Source: Chloroflexota bacterium
GTDB lineage: Bacteria > Chloroflexota > Anaerolineae > Anaerolineales > VGOW01
DNA length: 5,149 nt
Reading direction: 5' to 3'
Assembly (NCBI GenBank): GCA_016215145.1
Contig: JACRLA010000409.1
Span: 1-5,149, forward strand
Positions 1 to 5,119 of the stretch are shown in pieces; position 1 is the stretch's first letter, and each line of letters starts with the position of its first letter. Below the pieces are notes generated by a model. The model worked only from the letters and a program-made list of their open reading frames with translations. It was not told the DNA's origin and ran no database searches. The translations under genes and the position numbers were made by a program.

Positions 1-1641
1 GACACACTCGAATTAAATCTCGCCGACGTTGAACCGAGTCTCGCTGGACCCAAACGCCCGCAAGATCGCGTGGCGTTGAAAGATATGAAGACCGCTTGGA
101 AGAAATCATTAACTGCGCCAGTTAAAGATCGCGGCTACGGTTTAACCGACTCTGAAATTAACAAGACAGTTCCCATTAGCTATCAGCCACGCGGAGCGGA
201 CATCAGCCATGGCGCTGTTGTTCTCGCCGCGATCACCTCTTGCACCAACACCAGCAATCCATCGGTGATGATCGGCGCGGGGTTAGTTGCCAAGAAAGCG
301 GTTGAAAAGGGGTTGACGGCAAAACCGTACGTCAAGACGAGTCTGGCTCCGGGATCGAAAGTGGTCACCGAATATCTCAACAAGTCGGGACTCATCTCGT
401 ATCTAAATCAAATTGGATTCAACATCGTGGGTTATGGCTGCACCACATGCATCGGCAACAGCGGACCGCTACCCGAAGCAGTTTCAAAAGCGGTGACCGA
501 AGGCAACTTGGTTGCCGCCGCCGTGATCAGCGGCAACAGAAATTTTGAGGGTCGCGTTCACGCCCAAGTGAAAGCGAATTTCTTGGCATCGCCGCCGCTC
601 GTGGTGGCGTATGCCCTCGCTGGCACAACCGATATTGATTTGGTGAACGAACCACTTGGCACGGGCAGAGACGGCAGCCCCGTGTATCTCAAAGATATTT
701 GGCCCACACAAAAAGAGATCAGCGACACAATCGCTTCTTCGGTTGATGCGGCGATGTTCAAGAAAAGTTATGGCGATGTGTTCGATGGCAATCCGATGTG
801 GAACAAGATTCCATTTCCCCGTGGCGATAGCTTCGCTTGGGATGCCGGCTCGACTTACATCCAGAACCCGCCCTTCTTCGAGAACCTGAAGCCCGAGCTC
901 GAACCGTTGAAAGAGATTCGTCATGCGCGCGTGTTAGGTTTATTCGGCGATAGCATCACGACGGATCACATTTCGCCTGCGGGCAACATCGCTAAAGATT
1001 CGCCCGCCGCAAAATATCTAGTTGCTCACAACGTAGAGCCGAGGGAATTTAACCAATACGGCACACGACGCGGGTCGCACGACGTGATGATGCGCGGCAC
1101 GTTTGCCAACATCCGCTTGAAGAACTTAATTTTGGGCGGTGAGGAAGGCGGCAACACTTTGTATTTTGGCAATCGCGATTCGGAAACCGCTCACACGAAG
1201 ATGGCTATGTATGATGCGGCGATGAAATATAAACAGAACAACATCCCGCTGGTGATCTTCGCCGGTAAAGAATATGGCACCGGCTCATCGCGTGATTGGG
1301 CGGCGAAGGGCACCTTCTTGCTCGGCGTGAAAGCCGTCATCGCCGAATCGTTTGAGCGCATCCATCGCGGCAACTTGGTGGGCATGGGTGTGCTGCCTTT
1401 AGTTTTCAAAGATGGTCAGAACGCCGAGACGCTTGGACTCAATGGACGTGAAGTGATTGACATCATCGGCGTCAACGACTCGATCAAGCCGCGCCAAGAA
1501 CTGGAAGTGCGCGCCACCAAAGAAGATGGCAAAACCGTAATCTTCACAGCCATCGCCCGCTTGGATACCAAAGTGGAAGTGGATTACTACAAGAACGGCG
1601 GCATCTTGCAAACCGTGTTGCGGAATTTATTGAAGAAGTAA
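1..1641 (+). CDS. acnA: Aconitate hydratase (AcnA/IRP type), 5'-truncated by the window edge
   Basis: Catalyses citrate-isocitrate isomerisation through cis-aconitate in the cytosolic TCA cycle, using a [4Fe-4S] cluster. The frame is open from base 1 and begins DTLELNLADVEPSLAGPKRPQDR, a typical mid-protein stretch of AcnA, so the true start lies upstream; the GTG at 70 is internal. About 546 residues of a family usually near 900 are present. All three cluster cysteines are visible: ITSCTNTSNP (Cys codon at 241) and GYGCTTCIGNSGP (Cys codons at 439 and 448). The C-terminal swivel domain carries GDSITTDHISPAG (from about 946), GTRRGSHDVMMRGTFANIR (from about 1060) and YGTGSSRDWAAKG (from about 1273), followed by the substrate-binding region SFERIHRGNLVGMG. 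Order and spacing match AcnA rather than the domain-permuted AcnB. It ends at TAA 1639-1641. No damage is seen; it is a housekeeping gene bordering the accessory cluster. Confidence 0.97.
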   Translation, partial: DTLELNLADVEPSLAGPKRPQDRVALKDMKTAWKKSLTAPVKDRGYGLTDSEINKTVPISYQPRGADISHGAVVLAAITSCTNTSNPSVMIGAGLVAKKAVEKGLTAKPYVKTSLAPGSKVVTEYLNKSGLISYLNQIGFNIVGYGCTTCIGNSGPLPEAVSKAVTEGNLVAAAVISGNRNFEGRVHAQVKANFLASPPLVVAYALAGTTDIDLVNEPLGTGRDGSPVYLKDIWPTQKEISDTIASSVDAAMFKKSYGDVFDGNPMWNKIPFPRGDSFAWDAGSTYIQNPPFFENLKPELEPLKEIRHARVLGLFGDSITTDHISPAGNIAKDSPAAKYLVAHNVEPREFNQYGTRRGSHDVMMRGTFANIRLKNLILGGEEGGNTLYFGNRDSETAHTKMAMYDAAMKYKQNNIPLVIFAGKEYGTGSSRDWAAKGTFLLGVKAVIAESFERIHRGNLVGMGVLPLVFKDGQNAETLGLNGREVIDIIGVNDSIKPRQELEVRATKEDGKTVIFTAIARLDTKVEVDYYKNGGILQTVLRNLLKK

Positions 1642-1667
1642 GATACTTGCAAACTTAGACTAACGAT

Positions 1668-1764
1668 CTCAACGCCGAGATCGCAGAGAACGCAGAGAGA
1701 TTTTTATATCTGCACAGGCTCTGCGATCTTTGCGTTTAAAAAGTTAGGGGCGATCTCGGTTGAG
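1668..1764. repeat. Alternative outer inverted repeat competing with the inner hairpin
   Basis: CCGAGATCGC at 1675-1684 is the exact reverse complement of GCGATCTCGG at 1750-1759. Allowing a 2-base bulge, pairing extends to 15 bp between 1668-1684 and 1750-1764. The same left segment also forms a third, short hairpin: CGATCTC (1664-1670) against GAGATCG (1677-1683). The left arm therefore has three possible partners and can use only one at a time. Whether this switch-like layout is functional or a by-product of repeated units cannot be decided from sequence. Confidence 0.5.
1671..1736. repeat. Inverted repeat built from 9-bp units, possible terminator of acnA
   Basis: The left arm AACGCCGAGATCGCAGAG (1671-1688) and the right arm CTCTGCGATCTTTGCGTT (1719-1736) are complementary at 16 of 18 positions around a 30-base loop. 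The left side consists of three tandem 9-mers: ACGCCGAGA (1672-1680), TCGCAGAGA (1681-1689) and ACGCAGAGA (1690-1698). The right arm holds about two such units in inverse orientation. The hairpin starts 30 bases after the acnA stop and could end its transcript, but no clean U-tract follows (TTTAAAAAG). Similar AGAG/CTCT-rich inverted elements recur between genes in some bacterial genomes, so it may be one copy of a dispersed intergenic repeat. Confidence 0.7.
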
Positions 1765-1777
1765 GATGATATAGATA

Positions 1778-1806
1778 TTGGCATAAGCGCACGATTGAAT
1801 TACAAT
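1778..1806 (+). promoter_or_regulatory. Sigma70-like promoter for a leaderless MNT-HEPN transcript
   Basis: A -35 box TTGGCA (1778-1783, 5/6 to TTGACA) and a -10 box TACAAT (1801-1806, 5/6 to TATAAT) are separated by an optimal 17 bp. Only seven bases (CATCACT) lie between the -10 box and the ATG at 1814, so initiation would fall at or next to the A of the start codon. Consistent with a leaderless mRNA, no Shine-Dalgarno sequence precedes that ATG. Confidence 0.6.
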
Positions 1807-1813
1807 CATCACT

Positions 1814-2299
1814 ATGAGTAACACCATCGCGCCCTATCTCACCCAAGTCGTTGAAAAACTACGCGATGCACTCGGCGACAAGTTGATCGGCGTCGTCCTC
1901 TATGGCTCTTATGCACGCAATGAGGCGCGAGAGGAGAGCGATATTGATCTCTTGGTCATTGCGCGCGAGTTGCCAGAGCGACGTTATGATCGCTCGATCT
2001 TTTTGCATCGCATGGTGCGCGGCATTAAAGACGCGCCGCCATTTTCACTTCTCGGCAAAACCCCGGAAGAGTTTGAACGATACTTCCCGTCGCTCTATCT
2101 CGATATTGGGTTAGATGGTGCAGTGCTATTTGATCGTGATGAATACACAGCAAAGAAGATGGAACGGATCAAAGAGATCATTAAAGAGACCGGGTTAGTG
2201 AGAGAACGGCTCAAGAAAGGTAGTATGTTCTGGAATTGGGATCGGGAGTTTAGAGGCGCGTGGGAAATATCATGGGAGGGCTACCGTGAACTCGCCTAA
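1814..2299 (+). CDS. MNT-type nucleotidyltransferase, probable antitoxin of a HEPN/MNT module
   Basis: A 161-residue protein of the minimal nucleotidyltransferase (DNA polymerase beta-like) fold. The signature GSYARNEAREESDIDLLV gives G31-S32-x10-D43-x-D45, exactly the GSx10DxD motif of MntA antitoxins; D97 in the strand LYLDIGLDG is a candidate third metal ligand. The C-terminal segment RLKKGSMFWNWDREF (about 132-146) matches the aromatic tail seen in many MNT proteins encoded beside HEPN genes. In characterised MntA-HepT pairs the MNT enzyme silences the HEPN RNase by adding AMP groups; the same role is inferred here. The catalytic residues look intact. The start ATG has no ribosome-binding site but sits just downstream of a promoter suited to a leaderless transcript. 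The 3' end overlaps the HEPN gene by 14 bases, so the two are co-translated. It could instead be a lone nucleotidyltransferase, but the pairing argues against that. Confidence 0.88.
   Translation: MSNTIAPYLTQVVEKLRDALGDKLIGVVLYGSYARNEAREESDIDLLVIARELPERRYDRSIFLHRMVRGIKDAPPFSLLGKTPEEFERYFPSLYLDIGLDGAVLFDRDEYTAKKMERIKEIIKETGLVRERLKKGSMFWNWDREFRGAWEISWEGYRELA
2274..2280 (+). promoter_or_regulatory. Ribosome-binding site for the HEPN gene, inside the MNT gene
   Basis: GGGAGGG lies five bases before the GTG at 2286 and within the MNT coding sequence. It is a strong Shine-Dalgarno match and supports the GTG as the true HEPN start despite the overlap. Confidence 0.75.
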
Positions 2300-2720
2300 C
2301 GAATCTTTCTATCGGCTCAAATTGGCAACAGGTTATCTCACGGACGCAGAAAAAGATACAAAGGAAAAACGTTGGGATAAATGTCTGGGAAGCGCACAAG
2401 AAGCAATTGAAAATGCTGGTAAGTCTATTTTGGCGCATTTTCGACCTGCACCACATACACACGAAGTAGATGAACCACTTGAGAATCTATTACAAAACAA
2501 GAATGTTCCAGAAGAAATTAAGCGGAAGATTCGTGAGGGATTAGACGATTTTCGAGATATGGGAATGGATGTCCACATTCGCGCAACTTATGGAGACGAG
2601 GAAGCGCAGATACCACCGTGGGATTTGATCGCCGAAGCTGAAGGGATGGGGGGATTAGGAAAGGCACGTCGAGCCGTGAATCTTGCTCAGTCAATCTACG
2701 ATGAGATGAGCAAAGAGTAG
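2286..2720 (+). CDS. HEPN-domain protein, probable RNase toxin partner of the MNT gene
   Basis: A 144-residue, mostly helical protein. The early helix WDKCLGSAQEAIENAGKSILAHF (about 30-52) is the typical HEPN pattern of Q/E-A-I-E-x-A-x-K-S/A, and the C-terminal helix KARRAVNLAQSIYDEM (about 127-141) also fits. HEPN toxins are metal-independent RNases with an R-x4-6-H active site. Here R90 and H97 in FRDMGMDVH give R-x6-H, the upper limit. The H-x-Y that carries the AMP-accepting tyrosine in HepT is not present (H97-I-R); the nearest tyrosine is Y102 in RATYGDEE. That segment aligns better with the TRYPD-type motif of other HEPN proteins, so activity is uncertain. The GTG start is fixed by a strong ribosome-binding site, and the gene overlaps MNT by 14 bases. 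Gene order is MNT then HEPN. The family call is firm; toxin activity is inferred from pairing. Confidence 0.82.
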   Translation: MNSPNESFYRLKLATGYLTDAEKDTKEKRWDKCLGSAQEAIENAGKSILAHFRPAPHTHEVDEPLENLLQNKNVPEEIKRKIREGLDDFRDMGMDVHIRATYGDEEAQIPPWDLIAEAEGMGGLGKARRAVNLAQSIYDEMSKE

Positions 2721-2741
2721 TTTTTCAAAACGGAGAATTCT

Positions 2742-2987
2742 ATGCCCGCCACAAAAACATCCAAACGGAAAACATCTCGCAAACCGACTCAACTCAAAGA
2801 AGCCCGCGCCGAATACGTCGTAAGCAACTACAGCAAAGCGAAAACTAAAGCCAAAGACGTGCAACTTGAGTTTCATATTTGCTTACCTAAAGATTCGGAT
2901 GTGAATGGGTTTGCGGATAAATTGATAGAACTGGTTGAAGCGTATAATGGCAAAACAGGTGGCGGCATTACTAATCGCTATAAGTGA
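2742..2987 (+). CDS. Small basic protein of unknown function
   Basis: An 81-residue protein I do not recognise. Residues 1-20 form a Lys/Arg/Thr/Ser-rich, probably disordered tail (MPATKTSKRKTSRKPTQ). Residues 21-48 look mixed and include ARAEYVVSNY and the strand-like DVQLEFHICLP. Residues 53-69 form a likely helix (DVNGFADKLIELVEAYN), ending in a Gly-rich GKTGGGITNRYK. There is no signal peptide or membrane segment. GGAG at 2732-2735, six bases before the ATG, is a usable ribosome-binding site. The gene begins 21 bases after the HEPN stop, and its stop codon lies in the ribosome-binding site of the next gene, so the two are probably co-translated. The basic tail suggests contact with nucleic acid, but that is only inference. 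It may be a partner of the antitoxin-like protein that follows. Confidence 0.72.
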   Translation: MPATKTSKRKTSRKPTQLKEARAEYVVSNYSKAKTKAKDVQLEFHICLPKDSDVNGFADKLIELVEAYNGKTGGGITNRYK

Positions 2988-2989
2988 GG
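2986..2989 (+). promoter_or_regulatory. Ribosome-binding site choosing ATG 2996 as start
   Basis: GAGG, partly formed by the TGA stop of the upstream gene, lies six bases before the ATG at 2996. The in-frame GTG at 2984 would give a GTGA overlap but has no Shine-Dalgarno sequence upstream. The residues it would add (MRCN) precede MVTITLSEQ, which looks like a natural N-terminus. Confidence 0.6.
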
Positions 2990-2995
2990 TGCAAC

Positions 2996-3325
2996 ATGGT
3001 CACGATTACACTCTCCGAACAGACTCTCTCCCATCTTCAAAGCCTTCCGCCCATTGAAGGGAATACTGAAAGCAAAGTGCGTTCCTTGCTAGAGGCAGAA
3101 TATCGTCGGCAATTGAGTCGGTACAACTTGATTGATCGCGCGATGCGCGAGAAATACAAAATTTCCTTTGACGATTTTGAAACGCGCAAAGTTGTAAAAG
3201 AACGCGGTTTTACTTGGGAAGTCGAGTCGGATGCTAGTGAATGGGAACTAGCTGTGAGCGGGATTCGCACAATGCAACGCAAACTCAAGGAACTTCTGGG
3301 GAACTCGAAAGATGAAAATCGCTGA
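2996..3325 (+). CDS. Antitoxin-like protein with no recognisable toxin gene next to it
   Basis: A 109-residue soluble protein. The N-terminus MVTITLSEQTLSHLQSLP (1-18) is a short strand then helix, as in ribbon-helix-helix type antitoxins. A second helix follows (TESKVRSLLEAEYRRQLSRYNLIDRAMREKY, about 24-54). The C-terminal half has ISFDDFETRKVVKERGFTWEVESDASEWELAVSGIRTMQRKLKEL. From memory, proteins with this 'FExRxVVxExGxxxEVESDxxxWExAxxGIxTM' ending occur in Chloroflexota and cyanobacteria upstream of small toxins of the DUF6516/TumE group; I could not check this. No such toxin follows here. Instead the last codons fall in a 38-bp tandem duplication that leads into a DUF488 gene. It probably neutralises a partner and represses its own operon, unless that partner is lost. 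The chosen start is ATG 2996. Confidence 0.7.
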   Translation: MVTITLSEQTLSHLQSLPPIEGNTESKVRSLLEAEYRRQLSRYNLIDRAMREKYKISFDDFETRKVVKERGFTWEVESDASEWELAVSGIRTMQRKLKELLGNSKDENR

Positions 3326-3367
3326 TCTCACTTCTGGGGAACTCGAAAGATGAAAATCGCTGATCTC
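3292..3367 (+). repeat. Exact 38-bp tandem duplication carrying a translation start
   Basis: Bases 3292-3329 and 3330-3367 are identical along all 38 positions, beginning ACTTCTGGGGAACTC and ending GCTGATCTC. The first copy contains the last codons and TGA stop (3323-3325) of the antitoxin-like gene; the second is entirely downstream of it. Each copy includes GGGGA followed after 9 bases by ATG AAA ATC GCT GAT CTC. The unit is not a multiple of three. Perfect identity points to a recent event or an assembly artefact. Confidence 0.95.
3312..3353 (+). other. Mini-ORF 1 (13 codons), candidate remnant of a lost gene's start
   Basis: Encodes MKIADLTSGELER then TGA. It begins inside the antitoxin-like gene in another frame, 9 bases after GGGGA (3298-3302), which could bind ribosomes. 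Its stop overlaps the ATG of mini-ORF 2 in the form ATGA (3350-3353). It is likely a leftover start region, or a coupling device, rather than a functional peptide. Confidence 0.35.
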
Positions 3368-3382
3368 TTTGATCTAAGATGA
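3350..3382 (+). other. Mini-ORF 2 (10 codons), coupled by ATGA to the DUF488 gene
   Basis: Encodes MKIADLFDLR then TGA, starting 9 bases after the second GGGGA copy (3336-3340). Its TGA (3380-3382) overlaps the ATG of the DUF488 gene at 3379 as ATGA. Because that gene lacks its own Shine-Dalgarno sequence, ribosomes ending this mini-ORF could restart there. Confidence 0.35.
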
Positions 3383-3924
3383 AACTCCTCACCCTCGGTC
3401 ACAGCAATCACCCCATCGAAAAATTTATCAGCCTGTTAGAAGACAATGGCGTGATGGCATTAGTAGACGTGCGAACCGCGCCTGCCAGCCGATACAATCC
3501 ACAGTTCAACAAAGAAACGTTGGCGGCTTCGCTGGAGGCAAAAAATATCGGTTACGTCTTCGCCGGAAAATTTCTCGGCGGCAGACCTTCTGATCCATCG
3601 TGCTACAAGAGCCGCACGCTCCCCGCCGAAGGCGCAGATTATTTGCACGAAGTGGATTACCCCGAAGTGATGAAAAAAGATTGGTTCGTCAAAGGCATTG
3701 CCCGCTTGTTAGAAATTGCCGACGAGCAGACGACGGCGATACTATGCAGCGAAGAAGACCCGGCGCAATGTCATCGCCATCATCTGATCGCCAAATACCT
3801 TATGCGCGAACATCCCGAAGTCAAAGTCGTTCACATTCGCGGCAACGGCGACACATTCGGCGCGGCGGCACTTTTGAGCAACGTGGATAAACAAGAAGAG
3901 GCGGAACAACCGTCGCTGCTCTAG
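3379..3924 (+). CDS. DUF488 family protein, long form
   Basis: A 181-residue cytosolic protein of the DUF488 family, whose biochemical function is unknown to me. Family hallmarks in order: LLTLGHSNHPIEKF (3-16), ALVDVRTAPASRYNPQFNKETL (27-48), FLGGRP (65-70), the helix WFVKGIARLLEIA (102-114), and the cysteine motif C123-S-E125-E-D-P128-A-Q-C131-H132-R133 at the end of the strand TTAILCSE. A strand KVVHI (149-153) follows, then an acidic, probably flexible tail. The paired cysteines, Glu and His-Arg suggest a catalytic or metal-binding site. The ATG at 3379 directly precedes the conserved N-terminus, so the start is secure, yet no ribosome-binding site is visible; translation may be coupled through the mini-ORF ending at 3382. 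One base separates it from the second DUF488 gene, indicating a shared operon and probably a joint function. Confidence 0.9.
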   Translation: MKLLTLGHSNHPIEKFISLLEDNGVMALVDVRTAPASRYNPQFNKETLAASLEAKNIGYVFAGKFLGGRPSDPSCYKSRTLPAEGADYLHEVDYPEVMKKDWFVKGIARLLEIADEQTTAILCSEEDPAQCHRHHLIAKYLMREHPEVKVVHIRGNGDTFGAAALLSNVDKQEEAEQPSLL

Positions 3925-3925
3925 T

Positions 3926-4360
3926 ATGAAGATTTACACCATCGGCTTCACGCAGAAAAACGCGGAAGATTTTTTTGAGCGCATCAAACAACATGGCGTT
4001 AAACGCTTAATAGATATTCGCATTCATCCCAACGGGCAACTTTCCGGTTTCGCCAAACAAGAAGACCTCCCATATTTTTTAAAAGAACTCGCCGACGACT
4101 GCGGCTATGCCTACATGCCCGATCTCGCGCCGACGAAAGACATTCTCAAAGAATATAGAGACGATGACAATTGGGAGCGCTATGTGACTCGCTTTGAGGC
4201 GCTGATGGATGAGCGGAACATCCCTCAGGCATTAAATCCTGATGACTTCAACGAAGCCTGTCTGCTGTGCAGTGAAGCCACACCCGAACAGTGTCACCGC
4301 CGACTCGTGGCGGAACGTTTTGCCAAACATTGGCAGGATGTAGAAATCATTCACCTCTAA
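3926..4360 (+). CDS. DUF488 family protein, short form
   Basis: A 144-residue protein of the compact DUF488 subgroup and a diverged paralogue of the gene before it. Motifs: IYTIGFTQKNAEDFFERI (3-20, where the long form has GHSN), RLIDIRIHPNGQLSGFAKQEDL (27-48), YMPDLAPTKDIL (63-74), a helix WERYVTRFEALMDE (83-96), and the cysteine motif C115-S-E117-A-T-P120-E-Q-C123-H124-R125, followed by RLVAERF. It lacks the acidic C-terminal tail of its neighbour. Its ATG follows the previous stop after one base with no ribosome-binding site, so it is most likely translated by reinitiation in fixed ratio with the long form. This suggests a two-subunit complex or two sequential steps. Function unknown. Confidence 0.9.
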   Translation: MKIYTIGFTQKNAEDFFERIKQHGVKRLIDIRIHPNGQLSGFAKQEDLPYFLKELADDCGYAYMPDLAPTKDILKEYRDDDNWERYVTRFEALMDERNIPQALNPDDFNEACLLCSEATPEQCHRRLVAERFAKHWQDVEIIHL

Positions 4361-4370
4361 CCTTCGACGC

Positions 4371-4377
4371 AGGAGGG
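4371..4377 (+). promoter_or_regulatory. Strong ribosome-binding site for the dual-OB-like gene
   Basis: AGGAGGG lies four bases before the ATG at 4382 and is the best Shine-Dalgarno match in the window. It suggests this protein is made at a higher rate than the two DUF488 proteins, which lack such sites. Confidence 0.7.
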
Positions 4378-4381
4378 CTTT

Positions 4382-5119
4382 ATGAAAAAACAACTCGTCA
4401 TCACCGATCTCACGCGCATGAGAAGCGGGCGCGTGTGCATTGCCGGTTACGACGCGCTGGGCAATTGCTTTCGCCCGATGCTGCCACACCCCGGAATCAC
4501 CGAGCGATTGCTGTATCAAAACAACGAACCGATCATCTTCCCCTTTGCCGTGGTCGAATTCGATTTACAGCAACACAAATCACAACCGCCTCACACCGAA
4601 GATTGGGTCTATGCGCCAGCCCGAGTTAAATTCGTGCGGCGAGTCGAAGAGGCGAACCGTTCCCAAATTTTAAAATCATCATTGTTCAATAACGTCGGCG
4701 CGATCTTCGAGCAAACGATTCACACCGACTTCGGTTGTTACGTCTCGGAGGGTCAAGGTAGACGATCTATCGGCACGATCCAACCCAAAACGATTCACAA
4801 AGTTTTTTACGAGCAAGGGGAAGATGAAGCGTGGAATTATCGGCTGGGGTTTTACGATTCAAGCGACGCCTACTATCGCCTCAAAATAGTTGATCTCACT
4901 TGGAACTACTACGGCAATTCGCTGCGCGACGAAAACACCGAACCGGCGCACGTCGCCGAAAAATTAACCGCCGTTCTCAAAAACAAAACCGCCTATCTCC
5001 GCATCGGGCTGGCGCGTGGCTGGATGAAATTTCCTGATCGCTGTTACCTGCAGGTCACTGGCATTCACACCTTCCCCGATTACTTGCAAGGAAGGATATT
5101 TGCCGATCTAAAAATTTAA
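4382..5119 (+). CDS. Dual-OB-like (DuOB) domain protein, partner of the DUF488 pair
   Basis: A 245-residue soluble protein that I place, from motif memory, in the dual OB-containing domain family. N-terminal part: KQLVITDLTRMRSGRVCIAGYDALGNCFRPMLPH (3-36), of the pattern 'LVxxxxxxxSGRCIAG...G.WxRPx', then FPFAVVEFDL and PPHTEDWVY (69-77). A central RRSIGTIQPKTIHKVF (127-142) and YYRLKIVDLTW (164-174) look like a second beta-barrel half. The C-terminus YLRIGLARGW (205-214) with CYLQVTGIHTFPDYLQGRIFADL (221-243) is the most distinctive part. OB folds usually bind nucleic acids or nucleotides, so a sensing or targeting role alongside the DUF488 proteins is inferred. It starts 21 bases after the short DUF488 gene and ends at TAA 5117-5119. 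It appears complete. The family call is moderately sure, function unknown. Confidence 0.72.
   Translation: MKKQLVITDLTRMRSGRVCIAGYDALGNCFRPMLPHPGITERLLYQNNEPIIFPFAVVEFDLQQHKSQPPHTEDWVYAPARVKFVRRVEEANRSQILKSSLFNNVGAIFEQTIHTDFGCYVSEGQGRRSIGTIQPKTIHKVFYEQGEDEAWNYRLGFYDSSDAYYRLKIVDLTWNYYGNSLRDENTEPAHVAEKLTAVLKNKTAYLRIGLARGWMKFPDRCYLQVTGIHTFPDYLQGRIFADLKI

Larger units (their letters stand above)
1642..1813. other. Intergenic region between acnA and the MNT gene
   Basis: This is the only sizeable non-coding stretch in the window. It contains a complex inverted repeat (1668-1764) and a promoter (1778-1806), both listed separately. I see no RNA gene or reading frame of note. It separates the housekeeping gene from the accessory cluster. 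Confidence 0.8.

Noticed and set aside
70..72. GTG as the start of aconitase
   Set aside because: The frame continues to base 1 with typical aconitase residues, so the gene is cut by the window edge and the GTG is internal.
484..924. Minus-strand open frame of 146 codons inside aconitase
   Set aside because: It lies fully opposite the well-conserved acnA coding sequence and has no recognisable protein features; it is a shadow frame.
1672..1736. Possible CRISPR-like array from the short repeats
   Set aside because: The units are 9 bp, adjacent without spacers and partly inverted, unlike CRISPR repeats.
1760..1787. Alternative promoter TTGAGG-N16-CATAAG
   Set aside because: Both boxes match only 4 of 6 and the TTGGCA/TACAAT pair just downstream is clearly better.
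2984..2986. GTG as the start of the antitoxin-like gene
   Set aside because: It has no ribosome-binding site, while ATG 2996 has GAGG at good spacing and gives a natural N-terminus.
3600..3890. Plus-strand Arg-rich 96-codon frame inside the long DUF488 gene
   Set aside because: Arg/Ser-rich composition typical of a shifted frame, and it overlaps the clear DUF488 motifs.
4232..4519. Minus-strand 95-codon frame across the junction of the short DUF488 and DuOB-like genes
   Set aside because: It runs opposite two supported genes, including the CSEATPEQCHR motif and the DuOB-like N-terminus.
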